From the NCBI GenBank assembly GCA_002311865.1, contig DBZV01000027.1, forward strand, positions 5,088 through 11,781: a stretch of 6,694 nt of DNA, in the 5' to 3' direction. This document shows positions 5,433 to 6,694 of the stretch, one piece after another. The stretch comes from Dehalococcoidia bacterium UBA1151. GTDB taxonomy: Bacteria > Chloroflexota > Dehalococcoidia > Lucifugimonadales > Lucifugimonadaceae. Under the pieces are notes generated by a model. It did no database searches and was not told where the DNA came from. It saw nothing but the letters and a program-made list of their open reading frames with translations. Every line of letters begins with the position of its first letter. The first letter of the stretch is position 1. Made by a program: the position numbers and the translations under genes.

Positions 5433-6318
5433 ATTCCACGCCGAGGATGTCGAGTGCGTCACGGTAGATGATGCCTTCGATCTCGTCTTCGGGGATGCCG
5501 GGCAGGTGGTGGTCTTTTGCGAATTTGTTGAGTCCGCGCAGATGGTCAATGTTGTCTTGAGGGAGGGTTACCGGCCAGTCAGACGCGAAGAGGATCTTTG
5601 AGGTGACGCCCCACTCATGGAAGAGGCGCATGCCCTCCCAGAACGACCACGGGCGGTAGAACTGTGCGGATACGTCTGCCCAGACGTTGGGGTGCTTTCG
5701 GACAATTGCAAGGCAGTCGACCTGCCAGGGGTGGCCGAGGTGGGCGACGACGATCTTAAGGCGCGGGAATGCCATCGCGATTCGGTCAGTGGTGAGGGGG
5801 TTGGCGTACATGAGCGGGGCGTCCCACATTGGCGACGTTCCCTGGTGGAAAACGATTGGGAGGCCGTCGTGCTCAAGTCGTGCGAAGAGGCGGAACGCTT
5901 CGGTGCCAAGGGGATCAAAGTCCTGGTAGTTAGGGCCGAGTTTGATGCCTTTACAGCCAAGGTCACCAACGGCGCGGTCGTACTCTTCGTTCACATCGTT
6001 GGCCATCGGATGCAGTGACATGAAGGGGATGACCTTGTCGGGGGCGTGCGAGGCAACTTCTGCGGCGATATCGTTGTGGTTCAGCGGTGACGGCCAGTCG
6101 TCAGATGCGTCCAGGACCGCCGAGTTTGGTTTCCATGGGCGTGGTGCGATGCCGAAGAGGAATGCCTTGTCGACTGGCTCGATGGAGCGCAGGTAGTCTG
6201 CGATTGTGTTGGTGAGGTGGACTGTGTCCCCGGACCGCATGGTGGTTTCAACTTTCACATCTTCTGGCGGGATGTGGGCCTTATGGCTGGGCAGATGGGT
6301 GTGAACGTCAACAATCAT
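5431..6318 (-). CDS. Metal-dependent amidohydrolase family 2 protein, first gene of tandem pair
   Basis: This 295-residue paralogue has the same metal set: H6 and H8 in DVHTH, H158 in IVFHQG, H193 in VAHLGHPW and D247 in ASDWP. The frame extends upstream to an ATG at 6444, but I place the start at the ATG at 6318. The protein then begins MIVDVHTH exactly as its paralogue does, and the longer start lies inside a terminator hairpin. The ribosome site before 6318 is weak. A TAGAAT hexamer on the minus strand at 6357-6362 could be the -10 of the operon promoter, without a convincing -35. Differences from the paralogue cluster in the region after residue 11 (SHKAHIPPED against SHPESVPESD), around 63-80, and at the residue after the third histidine (Q159 against M158). 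These fall near where substrate would be chosen, so the pair may differ in substrate. Confidence 0.88.
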   Translation of the reverse strand: MIVDVHTHLPSHKAHIPPEDVKVETTMRSGDTVHLTNTIADYLRSIEPVDKAFLFGIAPRPWKPNSAVLDASDDWPSPLNHNDIAAEVASHAPDKVIPFMSLHPMANDVNEEYDRAVGDLGCKGIKLGPNYQDFDPLGTEAFRLFARLEHDGLPIVFHQGTSPMWDAPLMYANPLTTDRIAMAFPRLKIVVAHLGHPWQVDCLAIVRKHPNVWADVSAQFYRPWSFWEGMRLFHEWGVTSKILFASDWPVTLPQDNIDHLRGLNKFAKDHHLPGIPEDEIEGIIYRDALDILGVE

Positions 6319-6406
6319 GCTGGGTATCGACTCGCATTCGTGAACAGAGCGCAGTGATTCTAAGTTGGCGTATGTTACCGCCGATGGGGGCGATGCGGGC
6401 GTCAGG

Positions 6407-6446
6407 AAAAACATTAAACGAAAATGGCCACTCGAGGTGGCCATTT
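6407..6446 (-). terminator. Rho-independent terminator of the receiver gene
   Basis: AAATGGCCAC (6422-6431), a five-base loop and GTGGCCATTT (6437-6446) form a perfect 10-bp stem. On the minus strand it is followed by TTTTCGTTTAATGTTTTT, a U-rich tail. It lies 21 bases past the stop of the receiver gene, so it ends that transcript and separates it from the amidohydrolase operon. On the plus strand the tail is only ATTTAGTT, so termination in that direction would be weak. Confidence 0.85.
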
Positions 6447-6467
6447 AGTTACTACGCCGCCGCGATA

Positions 6468-6694
6468 TTACGCGGCTGTAGCGACTGATCCATCGAGGAC
6501 GTCTTTGAGCGCGCTGAGGCTGAGGTCTCGTTTGGCGATGAAGCCGAGCGCTCCAGTGTCCAGCGCGAGGCGCCGGTATTCTGGCTCAGATCGCATGCTT
6601 GTGATTACGACTTTAGCGTCCGGATTGCCCTTCAGTATCTGTTTGGTTGCTTCCAGGCCGTTGACTCTGGGCATCTGGACATCCATGAGAACCA
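6468..6694 (-). CDS. Response-regulator receiver protein, 5' partial
   Basis: The frame continues through the right edge (VL before MDVQMPRVNG), so the ATG at 6686 is internal and roughly the first 50 residues are missing. What remains is the second half of a receiver domain: phosphoacceptor Asp in LMDVQMPRVNGLEAT, switch T/S in VVITSM and the conserved Lys in FIAKRDLS. The sequence resembles NarL-type receivers (PRVNGLEATKQIL, DTGALGFIAK), but the chain stops at GSVATAA right after the last helix, where a LuxR-type helix-turn-helix would normally follow. As seen, it is a receiver without an output domain on its C-terminal side. A terminator follows 21 bases later. A sensor kinase or other partner may lie outside the window. 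Confidence 0.85.
   Translation of the reverse strand, partial: VLMDVQMPRVNGLEATKQILKGNPDAKVVITSMRSEPEYRRLALDTGALGFIAKRDLSLSALKDVLDGSVATAA

Noticed and set aside
4615..6018. Several plus-strand open frames of about 80-140 codons opposite the amidohydrolases
   Set aside because: They lie antisense to two well-supported genes with intact metal ligands, mirror each other because the genes are paralogous, and show no recognisable domain or ribosome binding site.

Overview
The window reads as ordinary, gene-dense bacterial chromosome of moderately high GC content. An exported NHL/fibronectin/dockerin protein ending in NFG...GPQ.WP, single-domain receivers, amidohydrolase-2 proteins beginning MIVDVHTH, and dispersed CCTTCGACAGGCTCAGG-type intergenic repeats are a mix I associate with Chloroflexota, possibly the Dehalococcoidia/SAR202 side. 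That assignment is inference; no rRNA or other phylogenetic marker is present.

Layout, left to right: (1) 1-1762, plus strand, the 3' part of a large secreted protein with an FN3 remnant, a six-bladed NHL beta-propeller, a second FN3, a carboxypeptidase-regulatory-like fold and a C-terminal dockerin-like domain. (2) 1772-2437, minus strand, a HAD hydrolase of the 2-haloacid dehalogenase type II shape with several altered active-site positions; it converges on gene 1. (3) 2438-2579, a divergent promoter region. (4) 2580-3635, plus strand, an NAD-dependent D-2-hydroxyacid dehydrogenase (SerA/PGDH-like, no ACT domain) with a TTG start and a good ribosome binding site. (5) 3723-3755, a nested palindrome. 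(6) 3827-4228, plus strand, a stand-alone receiver protein. (7) 4229-4536, a gene-free stretch holding an inverted pair of GTCATCCTG...AAGGATC repeats and a separate GCCTTCGACAGGC repeat. (8) 4537-5421 and 5431-6318, minus strand, two tandem paralogous amidohydrolases nine bases apart, forming a translationally coupled operon. (9) 6407-6446, an intrinsic terminator reading leftward. (10) 6468-6694, minus strand, the C-terminal part of a second receiver protein that runs off the right edge.

Functional links: the amidohydrolase pair almost certainly forms one transcription unit, ending in the repeat-rich gap. The HAD and D-2-hydroxyacid dehydrogenase genes share a divergent promoter region. Their family reactions could be sequential (L-2-haloacid to D-2-hydroxyacid to 2-oxoacid), but the HAD protein lacks the dehalogenase arginine, so this is only a hypothesis. 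The two receivers bracket the repeat region and amidohydrolase operon without an obvious partner kinase in view. I found no mobile element with a transposase, no CRISPR array, no tRNA or rRNA, and no convincing new multi-gene system. The items most worth following up are the altered HAD active site, the inverted repeat element, the amidohydrolase duplication and the dockerin-tagged propeller.
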